Assembly: GCF_021044685.1 (NCBI RefSeq)
Contig: NZ_CP088014.1
Span: 2,404,001-2,468,000 of the forward strand
Direction: 5' to 3'
Source: Bradyrhizobium daqingense
GTDB lineage: Bacteria; Pseudomonadota; Alphaproteobacteria; Rhizobiales; Xanthobacteraceae
DNA length: 64,000 nt
Shown: piece by piece, positions 44,731-54,107 of the stretch
Layout: each line of letters starts with the position of its first letter
How positions within the stretch are numbered: the stretch's first letter is position 1
The notes under the pieces: model-generated
What the model was told of the DNA's origin: nothing
Databases searched by the model: none
The model's input: only the letters and a program-made list of their open reading frames with translations
Made by a program: the position numbers and the translations under genes

Positions 44731-45060
44731 ATGCAGAAATCATATTTGCTGGCTGCGACGGCAGCGCTGGTTGTCATGATGCACACGACATTTACGCTGG
44801 CGCAGAGCGCGCCGGCCGCCGGCGGAACCGCTGCGCCTGCGGCGACAGCTCCAGCGCCGGCCGCGACGGCACCGGCTGCCGCCACCGATGCCAGCGAGCC
44901 GGGCACTTCCAAGAAGAGCGCGTCGAAGAAGCCGGCGAAGAAGAAGATGACGCGGCAACAGGAGATCGATCATTCGGTCGACACCGGCACTGTCCCGGCC
45001 CGCTACCGCAGCTCGGTGCCGAAACAGTACCACCAATACATTCCCTTCGATAAGCGATAA
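44731..45060 (+). CDS. Small exported Ala/Pro- and Lys-rich protein (109 aa)
   Basis: ATG at 44731 is preceded by GGAGG at a proper distance, so I prefer it to the in-frame start at 44683. A signal peptide (MQKSYLLAATAALVVMMHTT, cleaved near LAQSA) leads to an Ala/Pro/Thr-rich spacer, a Lys cluster (KKSASKKPAKKKM) and a more conserved end RQQEIDHSVDTGTVPARYRS then VPKQYHQYIPF. I know no named family. The basic linker could bind anionic envelope polymers. Confidence 0.75.
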   Translation: MQKSYLLAATAALVVMMHTTFTLAQSAPAAGGTAAPAATAPAPAATAPAAATDASEPGTSKKSASKKPAKKKMTRQQEIDHSVDTGTVPARYRSSVPKQYHQYIPFDKR

Positions 45061-45219
45061 GCGATCGCACGGCGGCGCGGCGGGATCGCCGGCTGCGTCG
45101 CCGTTGCGCCTTGAAGGGTGGCCTTTGCCATGGCATCCAACGACATACATTGTGGCGATCTGCCGGCGCGGGGTCGCGCTAGCGTTTTCGAGTAAAGAGG
45201 CCAAGGTCCGGGGGAAGGA

Positions 45220-45717
45220 ATGAGCGACGACGGGAAGGATGCTGGCTTGGTGGCCATGATCACCAGCATCCTGGGAGGCAACAAGCGCGCAGAGACAGTA
45301 ACCCCGCCGCCGCTCACCGAGGCTCCCCCGACAGCGCCGGCCAACGAACTCGAGCCAGTCGAGCCGCCCGCTCTCGATGCCTCGCCGGCTGAGCCCGAGA
45401 CCACGCCAGAGCCTGCGCCCGAGGCCGCGCCGGCCGAATCGAAGCCGGCCGAAGCACCACCGAAAATCGCCACCACGCGTGACGGCAAGCAATTGCTGCC
45501 TGCGGAAGCGATTGCCGATCTCGTGCTCGGCGAGCTGCGCAAGATGGAGAATTTTCCGGCGACCGGGGCCTCGGTCACGGTCTATGGTTACAGGCACTGG
45601 AACGCCATGATCACCTTCGCCCCGTTCTCGACCACGTTCCAGAATGCGACCAGGTTCCGCCAGGCCCTGCCGGATCTCGTCTTCAAGCTCCGTCGTTTCG
45701 TCGAACTTGAGATATAG
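45220..45717 (+). CDS. Hypothetical protein with Pro/Ala/Glu-rich middle (165 aa)
   Basis: Preceded by GGGGAAGG. Residues 25-85 are low complexity (Pro, Ala, Glu); the C-terminal 75 residues are conserved-looking and read as a compact domain (TTRDGKQLLPAEAIADLVLGELRKMENFPATGASVTVYGYRHW). No signal peptide. No family recognised; the function is unknown. Confidence 0.7.
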   Translation: MSDDGKDAGLVAMITSILGGNKRAETVTPPPLTEAPPTAPANELEPVEPPALDASPAEPETTPEPAPEAAPAESKPAEAPPKIATTRDGKQLLPAEAIADLVLGELRKMENFPATGASVTVYGYRHWNAMITFAPFSTTFQNATRFRQALPDLVFKLRRFVELEI

Positions 45718-45785
45718 TCAGGGTCAACACCGGGCGCGGGGAACGCGCTGCCGGGTCGCCCGAACAGTTCGACAGGAAGCCAGCA

Positions 45786-46268
45786 TTGAGCGTCGCCTTC
45801 ACCAAGGAAGAGAGCGCCGAAACCGCGTCCGAGACGCTGTTGCCGGATCGTCCCATCTCGCCGCATCCGAACCTCGTGACGGAGGCCGGCCTGCAGGCGT
45901 TGCAGAGACAGCTTGCCGAGGCGCGGCAGGCCTATGAGGCCGCGCAAGCCATCGAGGACGTCAACGAGAAGCGCCGGCAATCGGCCGTGCCCCTGCGCGA
46001 TGCCCGCTATCTGACCGAACGGTTGCGCACTGCGCAGCTCGTTCCCGACCCGGCCTCGACCGATACCGTCGCCTTCGGCAGCACCGTCACCTTCGGCCGC
46101 GCGGACGGCCGGGTGCAGACCTATCGCATCGTCGGCGAAGACGAAGCCGATCCGAAGGCGGGCACGATCTCGTTCGTCTCGCCGGTGGCGCGATCGCTGA
46201 TGGGGAAGGCGGTCGGCGACGTCGTTGGGGCGGGCGCGCAGGAGATCGAGATTTTGTCGATCGCGTAG
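45786..46268 (+). CDS. GreA/GreB-family transcription factor-like protein
   Basis: Starts at TTG (45786), 160 residues. The N-terminal part is helical (VTEAGLQALQRQLAEARQAYEAA, then RQSAVPLRDARYLTERLRTAQL), the C-terminal part matches the GreA FKBP-like domain (FGSTVTFGRADGRVQTYRIVGEDEAD, FVSPVARSLMGKAVGD). Gre factors enter the secondary channel of RNA polymerase. The acidic tip between the helices is not clear here, so it may be a Gre-like regulator rather than a cleavage factor. Confidence 0.85.
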   Translation: MSVAFTKEESAETASETLLPDRPISPHPNLVTEAGLQALQRQLAEARQAYEAAQAIEDVNEKRRQSAVPLRDARYLTERLRTAQLVPDPASTDTVAFGSTVTFGRADGRVQTYRIVGEDEADPKAGTISFVSPVARSLMGKAVGDVVGAGAQEIEILSIA

Positions 46269-46334
46269 GGCGGTCAGGGGAGGCGAGCATTGCGTGGCAA
46301 ACGGCGCTATCGACAGGAGCGATCTCATTCGCCT

Positions 46335-46360
46335 AAAGCATGATCCGGAACAGCGCGAGG
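46335..46360. repeat. Half copy of repeat family B
   Basis: AAAGCATGATCCGGAACAGCG repeats the left arm seen at 44138 and 4257; the right arm is missing. Confidence 0.5.
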
Positions 46361-46394
46361 CCGACGTCTCCGCCAAACAGAGCGCGATGGTTGG

Positions 46395-47069
46395 ATGAGA
46401 CGATTTCTGTCGGGCGCATTGCCGTTCTACGCGCTGGCTGGCCTCGCCATGTGCATGTACCTCGTCTTCTACAGGACGAACCTCTTTGACCTGAACGCCA
46501 TCGTCCAGGGTGCGACCGGCTCATGGTTTCTGGTCTTCATGTTCGTCTGCGTGCTGCTGGAGTCGGTCTTCCCGTATTTCGGCTATTTTCCGGGAACCGC
46601 CCTCATTCTGATGTCGGTGACGCTCAGTCCGAAGTCCGTGGATGTCTCCGTCTTCATCGCGGCGTGGCTGGCGATCATCGTCGGCGCCGTCATCAGTTAC
46701 GGACAGGCTCGCTTCTTCAGGCCGCTGTTGCAGCGGGTTGCTTCCAGCGCGGCACTGCGCCGATGCGAGTCTCTACTCGATGCCTACGGGTCTTACGCGC
46801 GAATTGCCTTGTTCGTTCATCCCAATGCTTGCGCGATGTATTTCACGGCGCTCGGCCTTCTCGGCGGGAAGCTGACGCGAGAGCTCGCTTATCTCGGCGT
46901 GGGTGCAGCGGTCGCGGTCGGCGTTCTGTTCGTCATCGTGTCCCGGCTCGTGTCATCGGTAGGCCCGACCGATGATGGGCAATTGCAGGTGCTGTTGGCG
47001 GCGGCGCTGATCGCCATCGGGACCCTCGTCGGTCTCTACGCCGCCTGGCGGCCGGCTGCAGCCGACTGA
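46395..47069 (+). CDS. DedA/VTT-like multi-pass membrane protein
   Basis: The 224-residue protein has five or six membrane helices. The segment LLESVFPYFGYFPGTALILMSVTL and the later AWLAIIVGAVISYGQARFF resemble the re-entrant E-x-x-x-P-x-P-G and G-x-x-x-G-Y-x-x-G-R motifs of DedA proteins, which move or flip undecaprenyl phosphate and phospholipids. The match is partial, so the family call is moderate. Confidence 0.7.
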   Translation: MRRFLSGALPFYALAGLAMCMYLVFYRTNLFDLNAIVQGATGSWFLVFMFVCVLLESVFPYFGYFPGTALILMSVTLSPKSVDVSVFIAAWLAIIVGAVISYGQARFFRPLLQRVASSAALRRCESLLDAYGSYARIALFVHPNACAMYFTALGLLGGKLTRELAYLGVGAAVAVGVLFVIVSRLVSSVGPTDDGQLQVLLAAALIAIGTLVGLYAAWRPAAAD

Positions 47070-47095
47070 CGGTTGCTCCGTCATTGCCGGAGGGT

Positions 47096-47869
47096 TTAGG
47101 CCTCCGGCAGCTCGACGCCCGTCAGCTTGCTCAGCTTGTCGACGAGCTGGTCCTGAAATTCCGGATCGGTCGCCTCACCTGCGGGCTGTTCCTGCCGCAA
47201 GTGATGCCAGTAGCGGCCACTCACCTTGGCAGCGGAATCCTCGCTCACCGCGAGCCAGGCCTGGGTCCGTTGTCCGGTGTCGAGATCGACCGGCGCGCTC
47301 GAGCCGCCCATCTTCGTGCGTACCCAGCCGGGATCAACGGCGTTGCTGAGGACGTCGGGCCAGCGCCGTGCCAGCGTGAACGCCAGCGCCACCACCTGAA
47401 GCTTGCTCTCCGCGTAGGCTCTTGCGGAATCCCAGGCCCGGCTCTTCCAGTCGAGGTCGTCCAGCGAGCCCTCTCCGCCGCGATGCAGTCCGCTGCTCAG
47501 ATACACCAGGCGGTCGGGCCGCCGGATCAGGGCCGTCAGCATGTAAGGCGCCAGTGTGTTGATGGCGAAGGTGACGGCATGGCCTTCCGGCGTCGCGCCG
47601 CGGCTCGGCTGTGTATAGACGCCGGCGTTGTGAATGACCGCGTCCATCCGCCCGATTGCGTTGACCTGGTCGGCAATGCGCCTCGTGTCGGTGGCGCTGC
47701 TGAGATCGCCGACCACGATACCAGCGGCACGCGATTTGAGCTCGCCGAGCGAGGCGGCGCGATCGGCTGATCGCGCGTGCAGCACCACGCGGTGACCTTG
47801 ATCCAGAAGCGATTGTGCCGCCGCACGGCCGAGACCGTCCGTGCTGCCCGTGATGAATATGGTCGCCAT
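47096..47869 (-). CDS. Short-chain dehydrogenase/reductase (257 aa)
   Basis: An SDR of the retinol-dehydrogenase-like type: ATIFITGSTDGLGRAAAQ, VLHARSADRAAS (NADP type), HNAGVYT, YLSSGLH and Y-x3-K in YAESKLQVVAL. The second half has PGWVRTKMGG. It is the last gene of a minus-strand series with a cupin and a carboxymuconolactone-decarboxylase-like gene, but the 46-base gap leaves cotranscription open. Confidence 0.92.
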   Translation of the reverse strand: MATIFITGSTDGLGRAAAQSLLDQGHRVVLHARSADRAASLGELKSRAAGIVVGDLSSATDTRRIADQVNAIGRMDAVIHNAGVYTQPSRGATPEGHAVTFAINTLAPYMLTALIRRPDRLVYLSSGLHRGGEGSLDDLDWKSRAWDSARAYAESKLQVVALAFTLARRWPDVLSNAVDPGWVRTKMGGSSAPVDLDTGQRTQAWLAVSEDSAAKVSGRYWHHLRQEQPAGEATDPEFQDQLVDKLSKLTGVELPEA

Positions 47870-47915
47870 GCGTGCTCCCTCAGATACAACAAGCGCATTC
47901 TACAGTGCGCGTTGA

Positions 47916-48413
47916 TTACTTCCGATACTGCTCGTCGCTCACCTTCTCCAGCCAATCCACATTCCTGCCGCCGGAGGATTCCTGGATCGCGATGTGGGTC
48001 ATCCCCGTCGTCGGCGAGGCGCCGTGCCAGTGCTTCAGTCCGGGCGGGAACCAGACGACGTCACCGGGCCGGACCTCCTCGACCGGACCGCCTTCGCGCT
48101 GAACCCAGCCGAGCCCGGCCGTGATGATCAGCGTCTGCCCGAGTGGATGCGTGTGCCAGGCGGTCCGGGCACCGGGCTCGAATGTGACTTGAGCGCCGCC
48201 GACGCGGGCGGGATCCGGTGCCTGAAACAGCGGATCGACGCGGACGGGACCGGTGAACCAGTCCTGCGAGCCCTTCTGCGAGGGCCGTGAGCCGTTTCTC
48301 TTGATGTCGATCTCCATTCGAGCCTCCTGTGCGTCGGCGGCGAGCGCCATCCGCTGAATCCCGAGCGTTGCGGCAGCGCTGCCTGCCATGAGGACGCCTC
48401 GTCGTGTGATCAC
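47916..48413 (-). CDS. Exported cupin-domain protein
   Basis: The 165 residues begin [20 protein letters not shown], a twin-arginine-like leader (RR at 4-5). The cupin barrel carries motif 1 in [20 protein letters not shown] and motif 2 in [17 protein letters not shown], with three histidines and a Gln likely binding a metal. It is 13 bases from the double CMD gene upstream. Cupin/CMD pairs are often expressed together and linked to quinone or aromatic metabolism. Confidence 0.88.
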   Translation of the reverse strand: MITRRGVLMAGSAAATLGIQRMALAADAQEARMEIDIKRNGSRPSQKGSQDWFTGPVRVDPLFQAPDPARVGGAQVTFEPGARTAWHTHPLGQTLIITAGLGWVQREGGPVEEVRPGDVVWFPPGLKHWHGASPTTGMTHIAIQESSGGRNVDWLEKVSDEQYRK

Positions 48414-48426
48414 GGCATCTCTCCGA

Positions 48427-49206
48427 TCAACGCGGCCGCTTCTCGACGACGTCCTTGACGACAGGTGCCGCGGAGAACGCGTTGGGCCAGCCGGCGTAGA
48501 AGGCGAGATGGCCGAGCACCTCGCCGGCTTCCTCCCGCGTCAGGCCGTTGTCCATCGCGCGGTTCAGATGATAGGTGATCTGCGCGACCTGGCCGGTCGC
48601 GATGAGCGCGCTCACGGTGACGAGGCTGCGGTCGCGCGGTGCCAGGGCCGGCCTCAGCCAGAGATCGCGGAACAGCACGTCGGTCGTATACTGGACGAGG
48701 CTCGGCGTGATCTGCCCGAATTGCTCGCCGACGCGCGTGGCCCGCTGCCTCTCGGCGGCCTCGTCGAGCGGCAGTTGCGGCCCCGAAGCGGGCGGCAGCT
48801 GATCGGCGCCGATGTTGCGGCTCCTGAACAGCTCGCTCGCCACCGGGATCGCGTCCAGCGCGTTGGCCCAGCCGGTGTAGAAGGCCAGATGCGTGATGAT
48901 CTCCGATATCTCCGACGGCTTCACGCCGTTGTCGAGCGCGAGCGCCAGATAGTGGGGCAGCTCGACCGTTTGACGGCGTGCGATCAGTGCGGCAACGGTG
49001 ACGATGCCGCGATCCCGGCGCGACAGTCCCGCTCGTTTCCAGAGATCGCCGACGACGAACTTTTGCGTATAAGCTTCGAGGGCCGGAGCCACGCTGCGGA
49101 TGTCGTCCGGCTTGGACATGGTGTTTGCTCCTGCAGTGGAGGTCTGCCCGGCGGCGGGGCCGGCGAGCAGGCACAATGAAAGCAGACTCGCTGCGGCCAT
49201 TTTCAT
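48427..49206 (-). CDS. Exported protein with two carboxymuconolactone-decarboxylase domains
   Basis: ATG at 49206 gives 259 residues with a signal peptide ([15 protein letters not shown]). Two CMD domains follow, each with the pattern of a pre-helix [16 protein letters not shown] / [16 protein letters not shown] and a later [22 protein letters not shown] / [22 protein letters not shown]. The AhpD C-x-x-C redox pair is absent, so a decarboxylase-type role is more likely than peroxidase. Export is unusual for the family. Divergent from a LysR gene. Confidence 0.9.
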   Translation of the reverse strand: MKMAAASLLSLCLLAGPAAGQTSTAGANTMSKPDDIRSVAPALEAYTQKFVVGDLWKRAGLSRRDRGIVTVAALIARRQTVELPHYLALALDNGVKPSEISEIITHLAFYTGWANALDAIPVASELFRSRNIGADQLPPASGPQLPLDEAAERQRATRVGEQFGQITPSLVQYTTDVLFRDLWLRPALAPRDRSLVTVSALIATGQVAQITYHLNRAMDNGLTREEAGEVLGHLAFYAGWPNAFSAAPVVKDVVEKRPR

Positions 49207-49319
49207 GACGGGGTTCCTTCCAGGGCGGTGTCCGCCCGACGGTTGATCCGAACCTAGGACTTCCGTGCTTCTCCGATTAGGTGATAGATTTCGCATGCAG
49301 TCATTAGCCGGACTAATGA

Positions 49320-50219
49320 ATGAATCGAGAGGACGCCAGCGATCTCCTTGCCTTCCTCGCCGTGGCGCGGGAGCGCAGCTTCACGCGCGCCGCGGCGAAG
49401 CTCGGCATGACGCAGTCCGCGCTCAGCCAGATCATCCGCAATCTGGAGGAGCGGCTCGGCGTGCGATTGCTGAACCGAACGACGCGGAGCGTCACGCCGA
49501 CTGAGGCTGGAGAGCGGCTATTTCTCAGCGTCGGCCCGAAATTCATGGAGATGGAGACTGATCTCGCCGCGCTCAGCGAATTGCGCGAGAAACCCGCCGG
49601 GACCATCCGGCTGACGGCGACGGAGTTTGCCGCCGGCGAGATCCTGCTGCCGGCGTTGCAGAAAATCCTGCCGAAATATCCGGACATCCACGTCGAAGTG
49701 ATCGTCGACTACGGGCTCACCAACATCGTGGCGCAGCAGGTCGATGCCGGCATTCGCCCGGGCGAGCTCGTCGCCAAGGACATGATCGCCGTGCGCGTCA
49801 GCCCCGACCTTCGCATGGCCGTCGTCGGTTCTCCGTCATACTTCGCCGAACGCAAGCGGCCGAAGACGCCGCAGGATTTGACCCACCACAATTGCCTCAA
49901 CCTGCGTCTGCCGACGCATGGCGGCAGTCTCTATGCCTGGGAATTCGAAAAGAACGGGCGGGAGCTCAATGTGCGGGTGGAGGGCCAGCTCGTGTTCAAC
50001 AGCGCGGGCCTTCTCCTCGACGGCGCGTTGAAGGGGTTGGGCCTTGCCTACCTCACCGAGGGACAGGTGCAGCCTCAATTGTCACAGGGACGTCTGGTCC
50101 GTGTGCTCTCGGATTGGTGCCCGCCTTTCTCGGGTTACCATCTCTACTATCCCTGCCGCCGCCAGCCTTCGCCCGCCTTCTCGCTGCTCGTGGAAGCGCT
50201 GCGATACCGCGGCAAGTAG
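49320..50219 (+). CDS. LysR-family regulator of the cupin/CMD cluster
   Basis: The 299-residue regulator opens MNREDASDLLAFLAVARERSFTRAAAKLGMTQ; the effector domain begins about residue 90. It is divergent from the CMD gene with a 113-base gap, so it likely controls the CMD-cupin-SDR set. The subgroup resembles LysR proteins of the DmlR/PA-type that respond to small metabolites, but the effector is not evident. Confidence 0.93.
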   Translation: MNREDASDLLAFLAVARERSFTRAAAKLGMTQSALSQIIRNLEERLGVRLLNRTTRSVTPTEAGERLFLSVGPKFMEMETDLAALSELREKPAGTIRLTATEFAAGEILLPALQKILPKYPDIHVEVIVDYGLTNIVAQQVDAGIRPGELVAKDMIAVRVSPDLRMAVVGSPSYFAERKRPKTPQDLTHHNCLNLRLPTHGGSLYAWEFEKNGRELNVRVEGQLVFNSAGLLLDGALKGLGLAYLTEGQVQPQLSQGRLVRVLSDWCPPFSGYHLYYPCRRQPSPAFSLLVEALRYRGK

Positions 50220-50490
50220 GGCTCAGCCTCTGCGGGCGCGGAGCTCGTGGTCCATCGAATCAATCTCGTCGCGCCTGTCACTCAACCCTTGCTGTGGTCC
50301 GCAAGACGCTCCGCGGCGACGGTCCGAATTTGGAAGCATCGTGAGCAAGTCGAAACGCTCCAGGACAAGAAGCGACTGAGTTACGAGCACGACCGCGCAA
50401 CACCTAGGGAGAAAATCACAAGAGCAGCCGCAAGAACATTCCGCGCAGCAAGCGGCCTATCACACAAATCTTCTTTGATGCATTGTCATC

Positions 50491-51147
50491 ATGCCTCGTG
50501 TTGACCGATCTTGTCTCGACCAAATCATCGTCGTCGACGGTGGCTCGACCGACGGCAGCATCGAGTGGGCCAAGGAAAACGGATATCAGGTCTATGTGCA
50601 GCAGAAGAGGGGCTTCCGCCACGCATACACCGAGGTATGGCCGCTTGTAGAAGGCGACGTGGTGGTCACGTTCAGTCCCGATGGGAACTCCGTCCCTGAA
50701 CTCATTCCTGATCTCATCGCCAAGATGAGAGAGGGATACGACATGGTCGTAGCTTCCCGCTATCTGGGCGATGCCAAGAGCGATGACGACGACGTCATCA
50801 CGGCCTTCGGCAATTGGCTGTTCACCAGAACGGTCAATCTGCTGTATGGCGGCCGATACACCGACGTGATGGTGATATTCCGTGCCTATCGCAAGGGGCT
50901 GGCACACCAACTCGGGCTCGATCGTGAGGATGCATATGCGTTGCCCGAAACGATGTTCGGTACCAAGATCAGCTGGGAACCGCTCTTGTCGGTGCGAGCG
51001 GCGAAAGCGAAGCTGAAGATCGCGGAAATACCAGGGGATGAACCCGCGCGGATCGGCGGAGAACGAAAACTACAGATTTTGCGCTGGGGCGCCGCCTACT
51101 ACTTCCAGTTCATCCGGGAGATATGGTTCTGGAGACCGGCCAAGTGA
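50491..51147 (+). CDS. GT2 glycosyltransferase lacking its N-terminal strand
   Basis: The 218 residues start MPRVDRSCLDQIIVVDGGSTDGS, which in relatives lies about 20 residues into the protein; the usual opening with an N-E motif is missing and a TGA at 50476-50478 closes the frame upstream. The rest is standard: VVVTFSPDGNSVPELIPDLI (SPD replaces DxD), ASRYLGDAKSDDDDVITAFGN and NLLYGGRYTDVMVIFRAYRK. This group makes polyprenyl-linked sugars. The gene is coupled to the membrane protein at 51144. It may be inactive. The upstream 271 bases (50220-50490) hold nothing recognised. Confidence 0.8.
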   Translation: MPRVDRSCLDQIIVVDGGSTDGSIEWAKENGYQVYVQQKRGFRHAYTEVWPLVEGDVVVTFSPDGNSVPELIPDLIAKMREGYDMVVASRYLGDAKSDDDDVITAFGNWLFTRTVNLLYGGRYTDVMVIFRAYRKGLAHQLGLDREDAYALPETMFGTKISWEPLLSVRAAKAKLKIAEIPGDEPARIGGERKLQILRWGAAYYFQFIREIWFWRPAK

Positions 51148-53213
51148 AGCGATCCGGGTTGATCAAGCCATTGATCGCCGCATTGCGAGCTGAAGATGGC
51201 TTGTCCAAGGGAGTGATCCTTGTCTCGCTGTTACTGGTGGTGTTTGCATATTTGCCGACCCTCCAATTCGACTATGCGACGCAGGATCAGTGGCGCGCGT
51301 TTAGATACTCTACCGTGCCGCAGTCGGCGCTCGATCGTGGCCAGGCGTGCGCGACCATGATTCCGAGTTTTTATGTCCTGACCGGACGCCCCTTTGTATG
51401 GATGACCGAATGCATCGAGCATGCCGCGGTCGCCAGAATTGCAGACTTCGCCTACCTGCGCCCGATCATGCTTGCGGTCGCGCTTGCGACGGTGATGTAC
51501 CTGGGTTTCGTCTTGGCGCCGATCTTGGGGGGGATGGCCTTTGGAACGTTGGCCGCCGCCGCAATGGTCCTCACGCCGGCCTATTCATTCATGTTTTTGC
51601 AAGGCCTGCCGGCGGGGATGGTTCTGATTGCCCCGATCTTGGCTGCCGCTTCCTTCCATCTTTACAGCGGACGAAATCGCGAGCCCAGGCGTAAGCAAAA
51701 AGCGGTCGCAATATCCTTCTGCCTGTTCTTGAGCGCGTGCCTGATCTATCCCGCTTACGCCTTCATTGTCGTACCTCTTGCTCTGTTGGAGTTCGGATTT
51801 GATCTGGCGGAGTCTTTATCGAACAGGCTGAAGAATCTTGTTTCGACCCTGGGGTTCTATTTCGGCGCGTGCCTGTTCTACTATGGACTCGTCAAGGTAA
51901 CGGTATCCTTCATCGAGCGTAAGGCGGGTGATCTACCGGTCGGGTACGAGGTTGCCGTGCAACTCGGCTCTGTCCTCCTTCACCAGGCGAAGGTGGCCGC
52001 CATCCATTTCGTCAATATGTCGCCATTCGACTTTTCTTCGCCGCCGGGATTGTCGCTTGTTATTCTGGTTGCCTTTTGCGGTAGCCTCGCATGGCTCGGC
52101 AGCAGGGCCCCGAAAGGAGGGCACTCTGTCCTCACGGTTAGCCTGTCGTTCCTGATCATCAGTCTTGTCGTCCTGTTTGCAGCGATTTCGCCCTGGCTGT
52201 TCAGCCCATCCCAAGCCCTTGCTTCCAGACACGTGCTCCCCTGGAACCTGTTTTTTTGCGGCGCCACGGTCGGGCTTCTCTCCCTGCTTCTTCGGCGCTA
52301 TCCGGCGACTGCAAGATGGGCACCTGCGATCCTGTTGTTCGGCGGTTTCTTGCCGATCGCCTGGATTCAAAACCAGCAGTCCAAGCTTGAGACCGTTGTC
52401 ACGGGCGCGGAAATCCAGCTGATGCGGGACAAGTTGTCAGATTGGCTTGATATGAAGGGATGGATCAACAGCAGGCATTTGCTGGTGGTGGTTCCAATCC
52501 GTCCTCGTCCGCCGAGCGCCGAGAAAGAACTCAGCCCTCAATTCGGCAACGAAAATGCAGTCCTGGCGACCTCCAGAAATCCTGTCGGCATACCCTGGAT
52601 GATCAATGCACTGCTTCGCGAGCGAGCAGATTATCCCGGTGTTCCGGTGGAATATTGTGGATCCGACCAAGCTTGCGTCAATTACGCGCTGGCGAGTTCG
52701 AAAAGTGTCGTCGTGAGTTTCTCATCCGGTGCTGAGGTGATCTACGGGCCGGTCAAGCCATATATCATGGACTTTTCCAGGATGACCGCCGAGCCCATTA
52801 CGCCTTCGGTGGTCGGTGTGAAGATCAGTGCCACCAGTGTCTTGGGCGAATATGGCCCCGGCGGATTGTTCTGGTCAGCACAGCCTGGCTGGCATGCTTC
52901 GAGATACCCGACCTACCCGCAGGTCATCACGGTGGAGTTCACGGATGCCAAATCGTTCAGCAGCGTAAGTTTCGAGTCTCAGAATGGCCTTGTCGAGCGG
53001 ATGCCGAAGGAGGTCAGAATCAAGATCAGCGATGACGGGAGTGCCTGGACGTCGATTGCGTCTGTAGGCGATATTTGCGCGTTGGATGATCTGCGAGGCT
53101 GGCGTACCGTGAAAATTCCCGAGCGGGTTCGATCGCGGTTCTTGCAGATCGAGATTTTGTCGAATTGCGGCCATCCCGATATTCTGACGCTGAAAGGCTT
53201 GAAGGTGGAATGA
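51144..53213 (+). CDS. GT-C-like multi-pass membrane protein with discoidin-like C-terminal domain
   Basis: GTG at 51144 overlaps the GT2 stop as GTGA and has GGAGA nine bases before it; an ATG at 51123 is possible. The 689-residue protein has about eleven membrane helices to residue 420. The N-terminus (FDYATQDQWRAFRYST, then LTGRPFVWMTE and YLRPIMLAVALATVMY) resembles the Gtr/Glucos_trans_II group that adds sugars to polysaccharide. A non-membrane part follows, ending in a discoidin (F5/8 C)-like module (EVRIKISDDGSAWTSIASVG, SRFLQIEILSNCGH). It may modify surface glycans with the GT2 partner. Confidence 0.75.
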   Translation: MKRSGLIKPLIAALRAEDGLSKGVILVSLLLVVFAYLPTLQFDYATQDQWRAFRYSTVPQSALDRGQACATMIPSFYVLTGRPFVWMTECIEHAAVARIADFAYLRPIMLAVALATVMYLGFVLAPILGGMAFGTLAAAAMVLTPAYSFMFLQGLPAGMVLIAPILAAASFHLYSGRNREPRRKQKAVAISFCLFLSACLIYPAYAFIVVPLALLEFGFDLAESLSNRLKNLVSTLGFYFGACLFYYGLVKVTVSFIERKAGDLPVGYEVAVQLGSVLLHQAKVAAIHFVNMSPFDFSSPPGLSLVILVAFCGSLAWLGSRAPKGGHSVLTVSLSFLIISLVVLFAAISPWLFSPSQALASRHVLPWNLFFCGATVGLLSLLLRRYPATARWAPAILLFGGFLPIAWIQNQQSKLETVVTGAEIQLMRDKLSDWLDMKGWINSRHLLVVVPIRPRPPSAEKELSPQFGNENAVLATSRNPVGIPWMINALLRERADYPGVPVEYCGSDQACVNYALASSKSVVVSFSSGAEVIYGPVKPYIMDFSRMTAEPITPSVVGVKISATSVLGEYGPGGLFWSAQPGWHASRYPTYPQVITVEFTDAKSFSSVSFESQNGLVERMPKEVRIKISDDGSAWTSIASVGDICALDDLRGWRTVKIPERVRSRFLQIEILSNCGHPDILTLKGLKVE

Positions 53214-53306
53214 CCTGTCGTCTCATCTCGGAGGGCGTCGCTCGATGAGGATGGGCGTTCAACGCCTCACGATTGGCGTTGTCCCGTCATCGGTTGCAGA
53301 GGCGAT

Positions 53307-54107
53307 CTAATGCACGGGATCAGTCCACCAGAAGCCGTTCTCGCAGTTTACTCGTTCGAACTCTTCTGTGACCGCGAGCAGGACACCCGGATGAAATGCG
53401 CTGCCGTCGGGGAGAACGAATAAGTCGCTTTCCATGTTGGCTCGGGCAAGCGCAACCAGATCGTCTCGGGGCGCAGTGTCGAGATCATCGCCACAGATCA
53501 CGCCGCCGGGACGCAAAAGCCGCTTGGCCTCCTGCATGTCTCGCTTGGCGTCGGCATAGTAATGTGACCCGTCGATATAGATTAAGTCGAAAGACCGTTC
53601 CTTGAGGAGAGGGAGGAAGGTTTTCGATTCCGCTCGTACGAGCGAGACGGAAAGCCTCGCTTCGTTCTTGTAAATTTCTTTCAACGCCGTGTTGATCGCA
53701 ACATGGTGGAGGCCGTCCATTCCAACTGTCGCGGCGGCTGTCTCGCCTTCTGCAATGTAGGGGCGCCATGCGTCGACCAGCATCAGAGAGGAACCTGTCG
53801 GCAGGGTTTGCAGCCAGACTTGAGTCGATCCTTTCCCCATCCACGTTCCGATCTCTAGGACGTCGCACGGCTTTGTAAGAAATTGCCCTGCCACTCTTCG
53901 GATGCTGTTGCGGCGTTCTTGCCAAAGCTGATTGGAATGCACGCCGGCCAGAGCCACGAATGGGCCGGATGGCATTGCGATATTGGCCACCTTGGCGAAG
54001 ATCGAGGGGAGTACCGGTAGCTCGCCGAGCGCCGATACCGCCAGCCACTTCAACCCGCGTTCACGATACAAGAGACGGGCACGCTTTATTTTCGACGCGG
54101 TTGACAT
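53307..54107 (-). CDS. Class I SAM-dependent methyltransferase
   Basis: ATG at 54107 gives 266 residues; a start at 54173 adds 22 residues. Motif I is DVLEIGTWMGKGSTQVWLQ, with DLIYIDGSHYYADAKRDMQ and LLRPGGVICGDDLD later, typical of Methyltransf_24-type and cephalosporin-hydroxylase-like enzymes found in glycan clusters. It converges on the GT-C gene and may act on the same polysaccharide. GC content is visibly lower than in the backbone. Confidence 0.82.
   Translation of the reverse strand: MSTASKIKRARLLYRERGLKWLAVSALGELPVLPSIFAKVANIAMPSGPFVALAGVHSNQLWQERRNSIRRVAGQFLTKPCDVLEIGTWMGKGSTQVWLQTLPTGSSLMLVDAWRPYIAEGETAAATVGMDGLHHVAINTALKEIYKNEARLSVSLVRAESKTFLPLLKERSFDLIYIDGSHYYADAKRDMQEAKRLLRPGGVICGDDLDTAPRDDLVALARANMESDLFVLPDGSAFHPGVLLAVTEEFERVNCENGFWWTDPVH

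Noticed and set aside
44454..45053. 200-codon frame overlapping the small exported protein
   Set aside because: Different frame from the gene with a GGAGG site and signal peptide at 44731; its sequence is not protein-like.
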